Part shown: positions 34,811 through 43,767 of the stretch, piece after piece
How positions within the stretch are numbered: position 1 is the stretch's first letter
How the letters are laid out: each line of letters opens with the position of its first letter
From: Sphingomonas gei
Lineage (GTDB): Bacteria; Pseudomonadota; Alphaproteobacteria; Sphingomonadales; Sphingomonadaceae
Length of the DNA: 64,000 bases
NCBI RefSeq assembly: GCF_004792685.1
Contig: NZ_SRXT01000002.1
Span: forward strand, 652,498 to 716,497
Direction of reading: 5' to 3'
Program-made: the position numbers and the translations under genes
The notes under the pieces: model-generated
Told to the model about the DNA's origin: nothing
Database searches by the model: none
Seen by the model: the letters and a program-made list of their open reading frames with translations, nothing else

Positions 34811-35959
34811 ATGAAGACCTTCGCAGCTTTGGGAGTAGTCGCCGCCATGGCTATCGCCGCTCCCGCCGACGCCGCCACCGCCAAGCGCGGTACCTTCGGC
34901 AAGCTTCCCGACGGCCGCACCATCGATGCGGTTTTGCTCACCAATGCGCGCGGCGTATCGGCGAACATCATCGCCTATGGCGCGTCGATCCAGTCGCTGG
35001 TGCTGCCCGATCGCGCCGGCAAGAAGGCCGATATCGCGCTTGGGCATGATACGATCGGCGACTATCTGAAATATCCCAACTTCATCGGCGCCACGGTCGG
35101 CCGCTTCGCCAATCGCATCGACGGCGGCCGCTTCAAGCTCGACGGCCGCGACTATCAGACCCCGCTCAACGACGGCGTCAATTCGCTCCACGGCGGCAGC
35201 GCCGGCTTCGACAAGGTGTTGTGGCAGGTCGTCTCGGTGAAGAACGGCCCGACCGCGTCGGTGACGTTGCGCTATGTCAGCCCCGATGGCGATCAGGGCT
35301 ATCCCGGCACGCTGACCGTCGACGCGACCTACGCGCTCGACGAGGCGAACAACCTGACGATCGAATATGTCGCGACCACCGACAAGGCGACGATCGTCAA
35401 CATCTCGAACCACGCATATTGGAACCTGTCGGGCGAGGGCTCGGCCAACGGCGCGATGGGGCACATCGTCACCATCCCGGCGGACTCGATCACCCCGGTC
35501 AACGAGACGTTGATCCCGACCGGCGTGTTCCGCCCCGTCGTCGGCACCGTGTTCGATTTTCGCAAGCCGCGCGCGATCGGCGACCGCGTCCGCGACGCCA
35601 GCGACAAGCAGATCGTCTATGGCCGCGGCTACGACCATAATTGGGTGATCGGCCGCAAGGTCACCAACACCCAGCATCTGATGTCGCGCGTTTCCGATCC
35701 GGTCTCGGGCCGCAGCTTCGAATTGTGGTCGAACCAGCCGGGGCTGCAATTCTATTCGGGCAATTTCCTCAACGGCACCTTCTCGGGCAAGGCCGACAAG
35801 ATCTATCGTGAGGGCGACGCGATCGTGATGGAGCCGCAGATCTTCCCCGATGCGGTCAACCAGAAGGGCTTCCCCGAGGCGCGGCTCGAGCCCGGCCAGA
35901 CCTATCGCAACATCATGACGTACAAGTTCGGCAGCGGCGCCACCGCCGCGCGCCGCTGA
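34811..35959 (+). CDS. galM: Aldose 1-epimerase (mutarotase), exported
   Basis: A 382-residue galactose mutarotase-like beta-sandwich protein with signal peptide MKTFAALGVVAAMAIAAPADA. Active-site segments are TVGRFANRIDGGRF, NDGVNSLHGGSAGFDKV, ISNHAYWNLSGEG (His) and the YDHNW segment, with a catalytic Glu near PEARLEPGQTY. It interconverts alpha- and beta-galactose or other hexoses in the periplasm before uptake. It is in one run with the dehydratase upstream and GH5-like and GH43 genes downstream (17-40 bp gaps). Confidence 0.93.
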   Translation: MKTFAALGVVAAMAIAAPADAATAKRGTFGKLPDGRTIDAVLLTNARGVSANIIAYGASIQSLVLPDRAGKKADIALGHDTIGDYLKYPNFIGATVGRFANRIDGGRFKLDGRDYQTPLNDGVNSLHGGSAGFDKVLWQVVSVKNGPTASVTLRYVSPDGDQGYPGTLTVDATYALDEANNLTIEYVATTDKATIVNISNHAYWNLSGEGSANGAMGHIVTIPADSITPVNETLIPTGVFRPVVGTVFDFRKPRAIGDRVRDASDKQIVYGRGYDHNWVIGRKVTNTQHLMSRVSDPVSGRSFELWSNQPGLQFYSGNFLNGTFSGKADKIYREGDAIVMEPQIFPDAVNQKGFPEARLEPGQTYRNIMTYKFGSGATAARR

Positions 35960-35976
35960 TCCGGGGGAGAGACCAG

Positions 35977-37122
35977 ATGATCCGTCGTAGCTTCCTTCTC
36001 TCGGCGACCGCGCTCGCCTTCGTCGCGGGCGTTTCCCCCGCCGAGGCCCGCGATCAGTGGACCAAGGCGCAGGCCAATAAATGGCATGCGACGCAGCCCT
36101 GGCAGGTCGGCGCCAACTACACGCCGGCCACCGCGATCAACCAGCTCGAGATGTTCCAGGCCGAAACCTGGGATCCCAAGCGCATCGACCTCGAGCTCGG
36201 CTGGGCCGAGGCGATGGGGATGAACGTGATGCGGGTGAACCTGCACCATCTGCTCTGGGAGACCGATGCCGCCGGCCTCAAGCGCCGCATGGACGAATTC
36301 ATGACGATCGCGGCCAGGCACAAGATCAAGACCTTGTGGATCTTCTTCGACAGCTGCTGGGATCCCAATCCGGTCGCCGGCCCGCAGCATCCGCCGATCC
36401 CCGGCGTCCACAATTCGGGCTCGCTGCAGTCGCCTGGCGCCGATCGCCTCAAGGACGCGTCGCAATACGGCAAGCTCGAAGCCTATGTGAAGGACGTCGT
36501 CACGACGTTTGCCAAGGACGATCGCATCGTCGGCTGGGACGTGTGGAACGAGCCCAACAATGGCGGCGGCGGCAATTACAAGCCGACTCCGGACAAGAAC
36601 AAATATGTCGCATTGCTGTTGCCCCGCCTGTTCGACGCCGCGCGCGCCGCGAACCCCGTCCAGCCGCTCACTTCGGGCGTCTGGATCGGCGAGCATTGGG
36701 ACGATCTGAACAAGGTCGACGCCGTCGAGAAGATCCAGATCCGCGAGTCCGACGTGCTCAGCTTCCACGATTACAGCTGGGCGGAGACGTTCGAGAAGCG
36801 CGCACGCCAGATGCTGAGCTATGGCCGCCCGGTCTGGTGCACCGAGTACATGGCGCGCGGCAACGGCTCGACCTTCGACAACACGCTGCCGATCGGCAAG
36901 AAGCTCAACATCGCGATGTACAATTGGGGCTTTGTCGACGGCAAGATGCAGACCCGCCTGCCGTGGGACAGCTGGAAGAAGCCCTACACCTATGAGGAGC
37001 CGACGATCTGGTTCCACGACATCCTCTACTTCGACGGCAAGCCGTATCGTCAGGCCGAAGTCGATTTGATCAGGCGCCTCGCCACTTCGCCGCGCGGGAT
37101 GGTCCCCGCAGCGGGCAAGTGA
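35977..37122 (+). CDS. GH5/clan A-like secreted glycoside hydrolase of unsettled family
   Basis: A 381-residue secreted TIM-barrel protein with a Tat-like N-terminus (MIRRSFLLSATALAFVAG). The clan-A arrangement is visible: Glu192 in WDVWNEPNN as acid/base and Glu290 in PVWCTEYMARG as probable nucleophile, with VLSFHDYSW between. Related proteins are often annotated 1,4-beta-xylanase or cellulase-like, without firm family assignment. Genes around it suggest pectin side-chain (galactan/arabinogalactan) cleavage. It is coupled to the GH43 gene by a TGATG overlap. The substrate cannot be read from sequence. Confidence 0.78.
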   Translation: MIRRSFLLSATALAFVAGVSPAEARDQWTKAQANKWHATQPWQVGANYTPATAINQLEMFQAETWDPKRIDLELGWAEAMGMNVMRVNLHHLLWETDAAGLKRRMDEFMTIAARHKIKTLWIFFDSCWDPNPVAGPQHPPIPGVHNSGSLQSPGADRLKDASQYGKLEAYVKDVVTTFAKDDRIVGWDVWNEPNNGGGGNYKPTPDKNKYVALLLPRLFDAARAANPVQPLTSGVWIGEHWDDLNKVDAVEKIQIRESDVLSFHDYSWAETFEKRARQMLSYGRPVWCTEYMARGNGSTFDNTLPIGKKLNIAMYNWGFVDGKMQTRLPWDSWKKPYTYEEPTIWFHDILYFDGKPYRQAEVDLIRRLATSPRGMVPAAGK

Positions 37123-38036
37123 TGCGCGGCTTGTTGTTCGCGGTGCTGCTGGCGGGGATTCCGTCGGCAGCATCCGCGCAGGAAGTGAAGTCGGTCTTCG
37201 CCGGCGCCGATCCCGACATCGAGGTGTCCGACGGGCAATATTGGATCTATACCACCGGAGGCGACGAGAGCCTGTCGGTCTGGTCCTCGCCAGACAAGGT
37301 CAAATGGACGCGCGGCGAGCCGCTGGTCCGCCTCAAGGACGTGGCCTGGGCGGATGACGATCGCGTACGCCATTTCCTCTGGGCGCCCGACATGGTCCAG
37401 GCGAACGGCAGCTGGCATTTCTATTATTCGGTCGGGCCGCAGAACCCGACCCCGAGCCGAATTGGCGTTGCCACGTGCAAGGGCCCGGCGGGGCCCTGCA
37501 CCGATAGCGGCAAGCCACTAGTCACCGGCGGCAACGGCTTCGAAGCGATCGATCCTGCGGTGTTCGTCGATCCGAAGACCAAGACACCCTATCTCTATGC
37601 TGGCGGCAGCGCCGGCGCGAAGTTGCGGGCCTGGGTGCTCAAGCCCGACATGGTCAGCATCGACCATGAAGTGAAGGTGGAAACCCCGCCCAACTTCACC
37701 GAAGGCGCGTTCATGCACTATCGCAAGGGCATCTATTATCTGTCCTATTCGGCGGGGCGATGGAACGATGCGAGCTATCAGATCCACTACGCCGTAGCGC
37801 TGTCGCCGACCGGGCCGTGGCGTTATGGCGGACCTTTGCTCGTCGGCGACAAGCGCTATCGCGGGCCGGGGCACCACAGCTTCTTCGAGGACCCGAAGGA
37901 CGGCAAATGGTACATCGCCTATCACCGCTGGGAAGGGCAGATCGGCGACGGACCCTATAACGGCGAGCGCCGCGTCGCGATCCAGCCGATCCAGTATCGG
38001 GACGACGGGGTGATCGATACGATCAGGATGAAGTGA
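37122..38036 (+). CDS. GH43 family glycoside hydrolase (second copy)
   Basis: A 304-residue secreted five-bladed propeller with signal peptide MRGLLFAVLLAGIPSAASA. GH43 residues are visible: base Asp in AGADPDIEV, pKa-modulating Asp in EAIDPAVFVD and acid Glu in PNFTEGAFMHYRKGIYYLSYS, plus the GPGHHSFFED His loop. Likely arabinofuranosidase, arabinanase or exo-galactanase acting on RG-I side chains. The ATG at 37122 overlaps the preceding stop; a GTG one codon earlier is possible. It has low similarity to the GH43 at 29.5 kb, so the two probably have different linkages as targets. Confidence 0.87.
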   Translation: MRGLLFAVLLAGIPSAASAQEVKSVFAGADPDIEVSDGQYWIYTTGGDESLSVWSSPDKVKWTRGEPLVRLKDVAWADDDRVRHFLWAPDMVQANGSWHFYYSVGPQNPTPSRIGVATCKGPAGPCTDSGKPLVTGGNGFEAIDPAVFVDPKTKTPYLYAGGSAGAKLRAWVLKPDMVSIDHEVKVETPPNFTEGAFMHYRKGIYYLSYSAGRWNDASYQIHYAVALSPTGPWRYGGPLLVGDKRYRGPGHHSFFEDPKDGKWYIAYHRWEGQIGDGPYNGERRVAIQPIQYRDDGVIDTIRMK

Positions 38037-38087
38037 CCAGTCTTTCCTCGCGAGGCGGGGTAGGATTTGAGAGCGGGCCTTCTTGCA

Positions 38088-38194
38088 CTCTGTTCCCCGA
38101 CGAAGGCCGGGGCCCAGTATCGGCGAACAGGCAAGGGCATCCCGCCGGCGCGAATTGTCGGCAACTGGGGCCCGGCCTTCGCCGGGGAACAGAG
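38088..38194. repeat. REP-like inverted repeat between convergent genes
   Basis: Arms at 38088-38118 and 38164-38194 are inverted near-copies with core GGCCGGGGCCCAGT and flanking CTCTGTTCCCCG. The element fills the gap between the GH43 gene and the chemoreceptor gene, which point towards each other, and could terminate both. Confidence 0.85.
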
Positions 38195-38198
38195 GGTT

Positions 38199-40046
38199 CT
38201 AGAACGACGCCCAGTCGCCGCCGCCGTTCGCCATTGCAGTGACGGGAAGCGCCCGCACCGGCGAGACATAGCCTGCAGCCTTGGCTGCGGGCTTCGCCGG
38301 GGCGCTCGCGCGTACCGTCACCGGGCGCACGCCGCCACCAACGTTGAACTTGGACGCCTGCTCGCTGAGCGCGGCGACTTCACCGCTCAGGTTGCGCGCC
38401 GCCGCCGAGGTTTCTTCGACCATCGCGGCGTTCTGCTGAGTCGACTGGTCCATCGTCCCGATCGCGATCGAGATTTCGGTGATCGCAGTCGACTGGGCCT
38501 GGTTGTCGCTGGCCATCTGGCCGAGCAGCGCATGGACCTCGCTCACGTCGCCCGAGATGTCGGCGAGCGCATGGTCTACCTTGCTGACCATCTCCACCGC
38601 CGCGACGATATCGGTCTGCGTGGCGGTCAGCTGATCGCGCGCGCGTGCTGCTTCCTCTTCGGAGCGCATCGCGAGTGCGGAGACAAGGTCCGCGACTACT
38701 GCAAATCCGCGGCCCGCTTCGCCGGCGCGGCCGGCTTCGACGGCGGCGTTCATCGCGAGAACCCGCGTCTGGAATGCGATCTTGTCGAGCCCCTCGATGA
38801 CCGAATCGATGCCCTTGGCACCGTCCGCGACGCGGCCCATCGCCTGCACCGCCTGGTCGGCGATCGCGCGGCCGCCGGAGACCGTGGCGATCGCGCCGTC
38901 GGCACGCTCGACGGTGCGGCCGGCGGAAGCCGCGGTCGCCTTGAGGCGTCCGTCCATCTGCGTCACCGCCGCCGAAGTCTGTTCGAGGCTCGCGGCATTG
39001 GCTTCGGTGCGGCGCGCGAGATCCTCCGAGGCCTGGGCGATCTCGCCCGAGCCGGTGCGGATCGTCATCGCGCTCTCCATCACCGTGCCGATCAGGTTGC
39101 GCAGCTCGGACGCGGCGGCATTGAAGTTGACCTTGAGCGATTCATAGGTCGGCGCGAACGCCTCTTCGATCTCGCTGGTCAGGTCGCCCTGCGCCAGCCT
39201 GCCCAGATTGGCCTCGAGCGTTTCGATCACGCGCTGCTGTTCGGCGTCCGCGATCTTCTTGGCCGCGTCGGTCTTCTGCTTGTCGACAGCCGCCTCGCGG
39301 AACACGAGCACTGCCTTGGCCATCGCGCCGATCTCGTCGCCGCGCGTCGTACCGGGAATATCCACGGCATTGTCGCCGCTGGCCAGCTTGTTCATCACGC
39401 CGGTCATCTGCGCCACCGGCGCCGCTATGCCGCGCGAGAGCAGCCAGCCGAGCAGTATCGCGAGCGCCACTGCGAATGCGCCGCCGATCCAGATCGCCCA
39501 GGTGGCTGAAGCGACGGCCGCGTCCTCATGTGCAATCTTTTCCTCGACGCGCTCTTCCTGCGTATCCGCGATTTCCTTGATCAGCGGACGAATCTCGCCG
39601 AGCATCTTGACGCCGGAAAGTTCGCCCGCCTCGCCGCGCGTCGCGGGATTGCGTGCGAGCCGGATGATGTTGTCGAGCTTCTCGCGCAGCGTCTTCACGT
39701 TGACGATCAGCCGATCGGCGCGATCATGCTGTTCCTTCGACGTCGAATATTCCTTGAATTCGTCGACCGTCTTGAAGAATTTCTCGCCATTCTCGGTATA
39801 AGTTTTGAAGAACTCGTCCTTGCCCAGGATGGCGAAGCCGCGCGCAGCATTCTGTTGCTCGAGCACGCCGGTGAGCAGCTTCTGGCTGATCTCCAGCGCG
39901 CGAAGCGAGCGTTCCTTTTCGTCGCCCGCGCTGGCCAGCGTGGAGAGGTTGACGAATACGATCGCGCCGACGCCGGCGAAGATCACGATCAGCGCGGCGA
40001 AGGCGCCGGCGAGCTTTCGCGAAATGGGGATGTTCTGCAACGACAT
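38199..40046 (-). CDS. Methyl-accepting chemotaxis protein
   Basis: A 615-residue inner-membrane chemoreceptor. A first transmembrane helix (about residues 12-35) is followed by a periplasmic four-helix domain of about 150 residues with the CHASE3-like LEISQKLLTGVLEQQNAARGFAILG segment, a second transmembrane helix near 180-200, HAMP domains and a signalling coiled coil. The tip hairpin is FQTRVLAMNAAVEAGRAGEAGRGFAVVADLVSALA, with changes at normally conserved positions. The ATG at 40046 is preferred to a TTG one codon earlier. It lies between sugar loci, so taste for pectic sugars is possible, but no flagellar or che gene is nearby. Confidence 0.92.
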   Translation of the reverse strand: MSLQNIPISRKLAGAFAALIVIFAGVGAIVFVNLSTLASAGDEKERSLRALEISQKLLTGVLEQQNAARGFAILGKDEFFKTYTENGEKFFKTVDEFKEYSTSKEQHDRADRLIVNVKTLREKLDNIIRLARNPATRGEAGELSGVKMLGEIRPLIKEIADTQEERVEEKIAHEDAAVASATWAIWIGGAFAVALAILLGWLLSRGIAAPVAQMTGVMNKLASGDNAVDIPGTTRGDEIGAMAKAVLVFREAAVDKQKTDAAKKIADAEQQRVIETLEANLGRLAQGDLTSEIEEAFAPTYESLKVNFNAAASELRNLIGTVMESAMTIRTGSGEIAQASEDLARRTEANAASLEQTSAAVTQMDGRLKATAASAGRTVERADGAIATVSGGRAIADQAVQAMGRVADGAKGIDSVIEGLDKIAFQTRVLAMNAAVEAGRAGEAGRGFAVVADLVSALAMRSEEEAARARDQLTATQTDIVAAVEMVSKVDHALADISGDVSEVHALLGQMASDNQAQSTAITEISIAIGTMDQSTQQNAAMVEETSAAARNLSGEVAALSEQASKFNVGGGVRPVTVRASAPAKPAAKAAGYVSPVRALPVTAMANGGGDWASF

Positions 40047-40268
40047 CAAAGGCTCCGTACCTATGGTCCCGGCAGAGCACCCGCCGAGCCGGCCGCCGCG
40101 AACCCGTCCCTCGCCCCCGCGGGTCCGACGCGTCGGTCATCAAGCCATCATAGGAGAAGTCGAAGACGGTTAAGCGCCGGAAACCGCATATTATTCTGCG
40201 GGTCTGGTGGCGTGTGCCCCGGCCTGATGCGCTTCCCGCGCCATTTCTGCCCCTTAGCGTCCATCCTT

Positions 40269-40340
40269 GGTAGAGGTTGGCTGAACCAGCCCTTGCGCGC
40301 AGGGCCGGCAGGCCGCGACGCGAAGGTTCAGCCCTCTACC
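40269..40340 (-). other. Inverted repeat at the end of gntR
   Basis: GGTAGAGG-ttg-GCTGAACC at 40269-40287 is complementary to GGTTCAGCCCTCTACC at 40325-40340, the latter covering the gntR stop codon. The loop can form further GC pairs. It may terminate or stabilise the gntR transcript; no T-tract follows. The rest of the 280-bp gap to the chemoreceptor shows nothing recognisable. Confidence 0.4.
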
Positions 40341-41074
40341 GTCCGCGCTTCGACATCGTCGATCAGATCGAGCACGTCGCCGATCAGCGCGCGCATCGCG
40401 GCGCGTGCCGCGTCGGGATCGTGCGCCGCGATCGCGTCGCGGACCGCGGCATGATCGGCGACGTTGGCGCTGCGGCCCTTGAGGCGGTTGGTGAAGCGGA
40501 TCGAAGTGCGCAGCGCGGTGCCGACGACATCCCGGAACTGTGCATAAAAGGGATTGCCGGAGGCGCGCAGGATCGCGACGTGAAAGGCGATATCGGCCTC
40601 GAGCGTATCCTCCAGCCCCTGTTCGGCGGCGACCATCCGCTCGAGCCCCTGGGTGATCCGCGCTAGCTCGTCGGGGGTGCCGACGCGCGCCGCCAGCGCC
40701 GCCGCTTCGGGCTCGATCGCGACGCGGAGCTGGTTGAACTGGCGCAGCAGATCGATCGAGAATTGCCGCTCGAGCAGCCAGCGCAGCACGTCAGTGTCGA
40801 ACAAATTCCAGTTGGTCGCCGGCTGGACCACCGTGCCCTGGCGCGGGCGGGCGCTGAGCAGCCCCTTGGCAGTGAGCATCTTGACGGCCTCGCGCGTCAC
40901 CGATCGGCTGACGCCGTGCTGCTTGGCCAGTTCGGCCTCGGTCGGGAAGGCTTCGCTCTCGTAACGGCCGGTGACGATTGCGCGTCCCAAGCTGTCGAGC
41001 ATGCCATACGTGAGGTTGCGGCCGAGCTGGGGCCGCGCGTCCTCCGCACCTAGAGTCGGATAGTTGACTGCCAT
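40328..41074 (-). CDS. GntR-family regulator, FadR (FCD) subfamily
   Basis: A 248-residue regulator. The N-terminal winged helix spans about residues 18-85 (GRNLTYGMLDSLGRAIVTGRY, EAELAKQHGVSRSVTREAVKMLTAKGLL), and the C-terminal all-helical FCD domain includes FDTDVLRWLLE and the metal-binding DIAFHVAILRASGNPFY and DHAAVRDAIAAHD residues. Regulators of this type (for example DgoR) bind sugar acids or 2-keto-3-deoxy acids. It is divergent from the SSS symporter-dgoK-dgoA operon, which it probably represses. The ATG at 41074 is the only start giving a normal N-terminus. Confidence 0.92.
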   Translation of the reverse strand: MAVNYPTLGAEDARPQLGRNLTYGMLDSLGRAIVTGRYESEAFPTEAELAKQHGVSRSVTREAVKMLTAKGLLSARPRQGTVVQPATNWNLFDTDVLRWLLERQFSIDLLRQFNQLRVAIEPEAAALAARVGTPDELARITQGLERMVAAEQGLEDTLEADIAFHVAILRASGNPFYAQFRDVVGTALRTSIRFTNRLKGRSANVADHAAVRDAIAAHDPDAARAAMRALIGDVLDLIDDVEARTVEG

Positions 41075-41159
41075 CCCCCGTCGCCTCTCGATCGGCCCAG
41101 ACAAGATGTCGGGACCCCTCCTCGTCATTGTTTGACCCACGTTAGCGGAGTGCCGGCGC

Positions 41160-41171
41160 TGGACAAGTCCA
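41160..41171. promoter_or_regulatory. Possible GntR operator (TGGAC-AA-GTCCA)
   Basis: A 12-bp inverted repeat TGGACAAGTCCA lies about 98 bp upstream of the symporter start and 86 bp upstream of gntR, in their shared promoter region. FCD-type GntR proteins often bind short palindromes of this size. The evidence is position and symmetry only. Confidence 0.35.
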
Positions 41172-41269
41172 ATAAATACGATAAATGAACCACGTCGCCG
41201 CTGAAGGTGGCGCGGCGGGCAGAAAGCGCGGCACGAGCCGCCGGCGCTCGGGGGCAGGGAGGAAGCTGG

Positions 41270-42904
41270 ATGACGAGTCTCTCGCAGATCGATCTCATCG
41301 TCGTGATCGTCTACGCTATCGGTATTTTCGGTCTTGCCCAGTGGGTTAGTCGAGAAAAAGCCGGGCATTCCAAAGACACGTCGGACTATTTTCTTGCCTC
41401 CAAATCCCTGCCCTGGTGGGCGATTGGCGCGTCGCTGATCGCGGCCAATATTTCCGCCGAGCAGATCGTCGGCATGGCCGGATCGGGCTATGCGATCGGC
41501 CTCGCGATCGCGTCCTATGAGTGGATGGCGGCGCTGACCTTGCTGATCGTCGGCAAGTTCTTCCTGCCTATCTTCCTCAAGAACGAAATCTACACGATGC
41601 CGCAGTTCCTCGAGCAGCGGTTCGGCCGCGTGCTCCCGGTGCTGATGGCGGTGTTCTGGCTCGCGCTCTATGTCTTCGTGAACCTCACGTCGATCATCTG
41701 GCTGGGCTCGATCGCGGTCAACAAGGTGGCGGGCGTCGACCAGACCGCGGCGCTGATCGCGCTCGGCGGCTTTGCGCTGCTCTATCAGCTGTATGGCGGG
41801 CTCAAGGCGGTCGCGCTCACCGACATCGTCCAGGTGACGCTGCTCGTGCTCGGCGGCCTCGTCGTCTCCTATCTCACGCTCAACCAGATCGGTGGCGATC
41901 GGGGCGTTCTCGCCGGCTTCGGCGTGCTGACCGAACGCGTCCCGAGCCATTTCGACATGATCCTCGCGCAGGACAATCCCTTCTACAAGGATCTGCCGGG
42001 CATCGCCGTGCTGGTCGGCGGCATGTGGATCGCCAACCTGTCTTACTGGGGCTTCAACCAGTACATCATCCAGCGTGCGCTTGCCGCGAAGAACCTCGGC
42101 GAAGCGCAGAAGGGTGTGGTGTTCGCCGCCTATCTCAAGCTGCTGATGCCGGTGATCATCGTGCTGCCCGGCATCGCCGCGGTGGTGCTCGCCCCCGAAC
42201 TCGCAAAGCCCGACGAAGCCTATCCGACGATGATGAAGCTGCTGCCGCCGGGGCTGCTCGGCCTGGTCTTCGCGGCTTTGATCGCGGCGATCATCGCGTC
42301 GACTGCATCCAAGATCAATTCGATCGCGACGATCTTCACGCTCGATCTCTATGCCAAGGCGCGCGGCATGAAGACGCGCGGCGAGGACGGCATCGCCGTG
42401 GTCGAGGGGCAGGAAAAGCATCTCGTCCTCGTCGGTCGCATCGTCGCCGCGATTGCGGTGGTGATCGCGATCATCGCCGCCAGGCCGCTGATCGGCCAGT
42501 CCGACCAGGCCTTCCAGTTCATCCAGGAATTCTCGGGCTTCTTCACGCCGGGGATCACGGTGATCTTCCTGCTCGGCCTGTTCTGGAAGCCCGCTACCGA
42601 AGCCGGCGCGATCGTCGCTGCGGTCACGTCGGTGCTGCTATCTTACATACTGAAGAAAGGCATCCCGTCAGACTTCCTGCCCGACGCGCTGAACGACTAT
42701 CTCTTTCCGTTCATGAACCGGATGATGTTCGTTTTCGTCGTCAGCCTGTTCCTCGCGATGGTCGTATCACTGGTCTTCCGCGGCCGCGGCGACGCCAACC
42801 GAGTGCGGATGGACGGCGTCAGCTTCCGCACCACCGGCGCGTTTAATATCGCCAGCGTCGGCGTGATCCTCATCCTCATCGCATTGTACGCGACCTGGTG
42901 GTGA
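41270..42904 (+). CDS. SSS-family sodium/sugar symporter (SGLT-like)
   Basis: A 544-residue transporter with about 14 helices. The family segments are ISAEQIVGMAGSGYAIGLAIASYEW, YTMPQFLEQRFGR, VYQLYGGLKAVALTDIVQ-like LLYQLYGGLKAVALTDIVQV, WGFNQYIIQRALAAKNLGEAQKG and ASTASKINSIATIFTLDLY (sodium-site helix). It resembles bacterial SGLT sugar symporters. Placed first in an operon with dgoK and dgoA, it likely imports galactose or galactonate. The ATG at 41270 has GGGAGGAAG upstream. Its stop overlaps the next start. Confidence 0.9.
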   Translation: MTSLSQIDLIVVIVYAIGIFGLAQWVSREKAGHSKDTSDYFLASKSLPWWAIGASLIAANISAEQIVGMAGSGYAIGLAIASYEWMAALTLLIVGKFFLPIFLKNEIYTMPQFLEQRFGRVLPVLMAVFWLALYVFVNLTSIIWLGSIAVNKVAGVDQTAALIALGGFALLYQLYGGLKAVALTDIVQVTLLVLGGLVVSYLTLNQIGGDRGVLAGFGVLTERVPSHFDMILAQDNPFYKDLPGIAVLVGGMWIANLSYWGFNQYIIQRALAAKNLGEAQKGVVFAAYLKLLMPVIIVLPGIAAVVLAPELAKPDEAYPTMMKLLPPGLLGLVFAALIAAIIASTASKINSIATIFTLDLYAKARGMKTRGEDGIAVVEGQEKHLVLVGRIVAAIAVVIAIIAARPLIGQSDQAFQFIQEFSGFFTPGITVIFLLGLFWKPATEAGAIVAAVTSVLLSYILKKGIPSDFLPDALNDYLFPFMNRMMFVFVVSLFLAMVVSLVFRGRGDANRVRMDGVSFRTTGAFNIASVGVILILIALYATWW

Positions 42905-43767
42905 GTTTCGGCAGCCGCTTCCTCGCCGTCGACTGGGGCACGACCAATCGGCGCGTGTTCCTGATCGACGGCGGCGCGGTCGCGCGGACCGAGCGGGACC
43001 ATCACGGCGTTACCGCGGTCGAGGACTTCGCGGCGGAGGCCGCGGCGATCCGCGAGCGGTTCGGCGACCTGCCGATGCTGCTTGCCGGAATGGTCGGCTC
43101 CAACATCGGCTGGCGGCCGGCTCCCTATGTCGCTGCGCCTGCCGGCGTGGCCGAGGTGGCGGCGGGGCTGCTGTGGATCGATGGCCGCACCGCGATCGTC
43201 CCCGGTATCTCGACCCTGGTCGGCGGTCGGCCGGACGTCATGCGCGGCGAGGAAGTTCAGCTTCTCGGCGCAGTCGCGGCGGGGCTGGTTCCGGCAAGTT
43301 CGCTGCTCGCGCAGCCTGGCACCCATTGCAAATGGGTGGAGATGGAGCACGGCAGGATCGCCGATTTCGTCACCGCGATGACCGGCGAGTTGTTCTCGCT
43401 GCTGCGCACCCACGGGTTGCTGGCGGCGCAGCTGGACGGCGACGTCACGCTCGGCGCCGCATTCCTCGAAGGCGTGGAGGAAGGCAAACGCCGGGATCTC
43501 GCGGCTTCGCTGTTCGGTATCCGGGCCGCAAAGCTGCTGGGCCGACGCGACGATGCTGACGCCACCTCCTATGCCTCGGGCTTGCTGATTGGCACCGATG
43601 TCGCCACGCGGCTTGCCACCTCGGGGCACGACACCGTCCATATCCTTGCCGATCCAGCGCTCGGCGGCCTCTATTCGGCGGCGATCGAGGCCAATGGCCG
43701 CGCCGCGCGTTTGATCGACAGCCACGCCGCGTTCGTCGCGGGCATCAACGAGATTGTGAAGCAATGA
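42898..43767 (+). CDS. dgoK: 2-dehydro-3-deoxygalactonokinase
   Basis: A 289-residue DgoK kinase that phosphorylates 2-keto-3-deoxy-D-galactonate with ATP. The ASKHA-like phosphate loop AVDWGTTNRRVFLI is at the N-terminus, with LAGMVGSNIGWRPAPYV, the GEEVQLLGA segment, QPGTHCKWVEM and FVTAMTGELFSLL, all typical of DgoK. Two adjacent GTG codons (42898 and 42901) overlap the symporter stop; either could start translation. The aldolase start overlaps its own stop (ATGA). Confidence 0.93.
   Translation: MVSFGSRFLAVDWGTTNRRVFLIDGGAVARTERDHHGVTAVEDFAAEAAAIRERFGDLPMLLAGMVGSNIGWRPAPYVAAPAGVAEVAAGLLWIDGRTAIVPGISTLVGGRPDVMRGEEVQLLGAVAAGLVPASSLLAQPGTHCKWVEMEHGRIADFVTAMTGELFSLLRTHGLLAAQLDGDVTLGAAFLEGVEEGKRRDLAASLFGIRAAKLLGRRDDADATSYASGLLIGTDVATRLATSGHDTVHILADPALGGLYSAAIEANGRAARLIDSHAAFVAGINEIVKQ

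Noticed and set aside
32869..34971. A 700-codon frame on the minus strand opposite the IlvD/Edd gene
   Set aside because: It is the antisense shadow of a GC-rich gene; the plus strand encodes a full dehydratase with its cysteine motifs. Similar antisense frames occur opposite the TonB receptor, GH35 and RND genes.
3631..38036. Pectin locus as a genomic island inserted at the tRNA-Gly gene
   Set aside because: The locus lies on the 5' side of the tRNA, there is no integrase, and base composition looks the same as in housekeeping genes by eye.
41075..42421. An upstream extension of gntR on the minus strand
   Set aside because: It is antisense to the SSS symporter; the regulator begins at 41074 with a normal winged-helix N-terminus.
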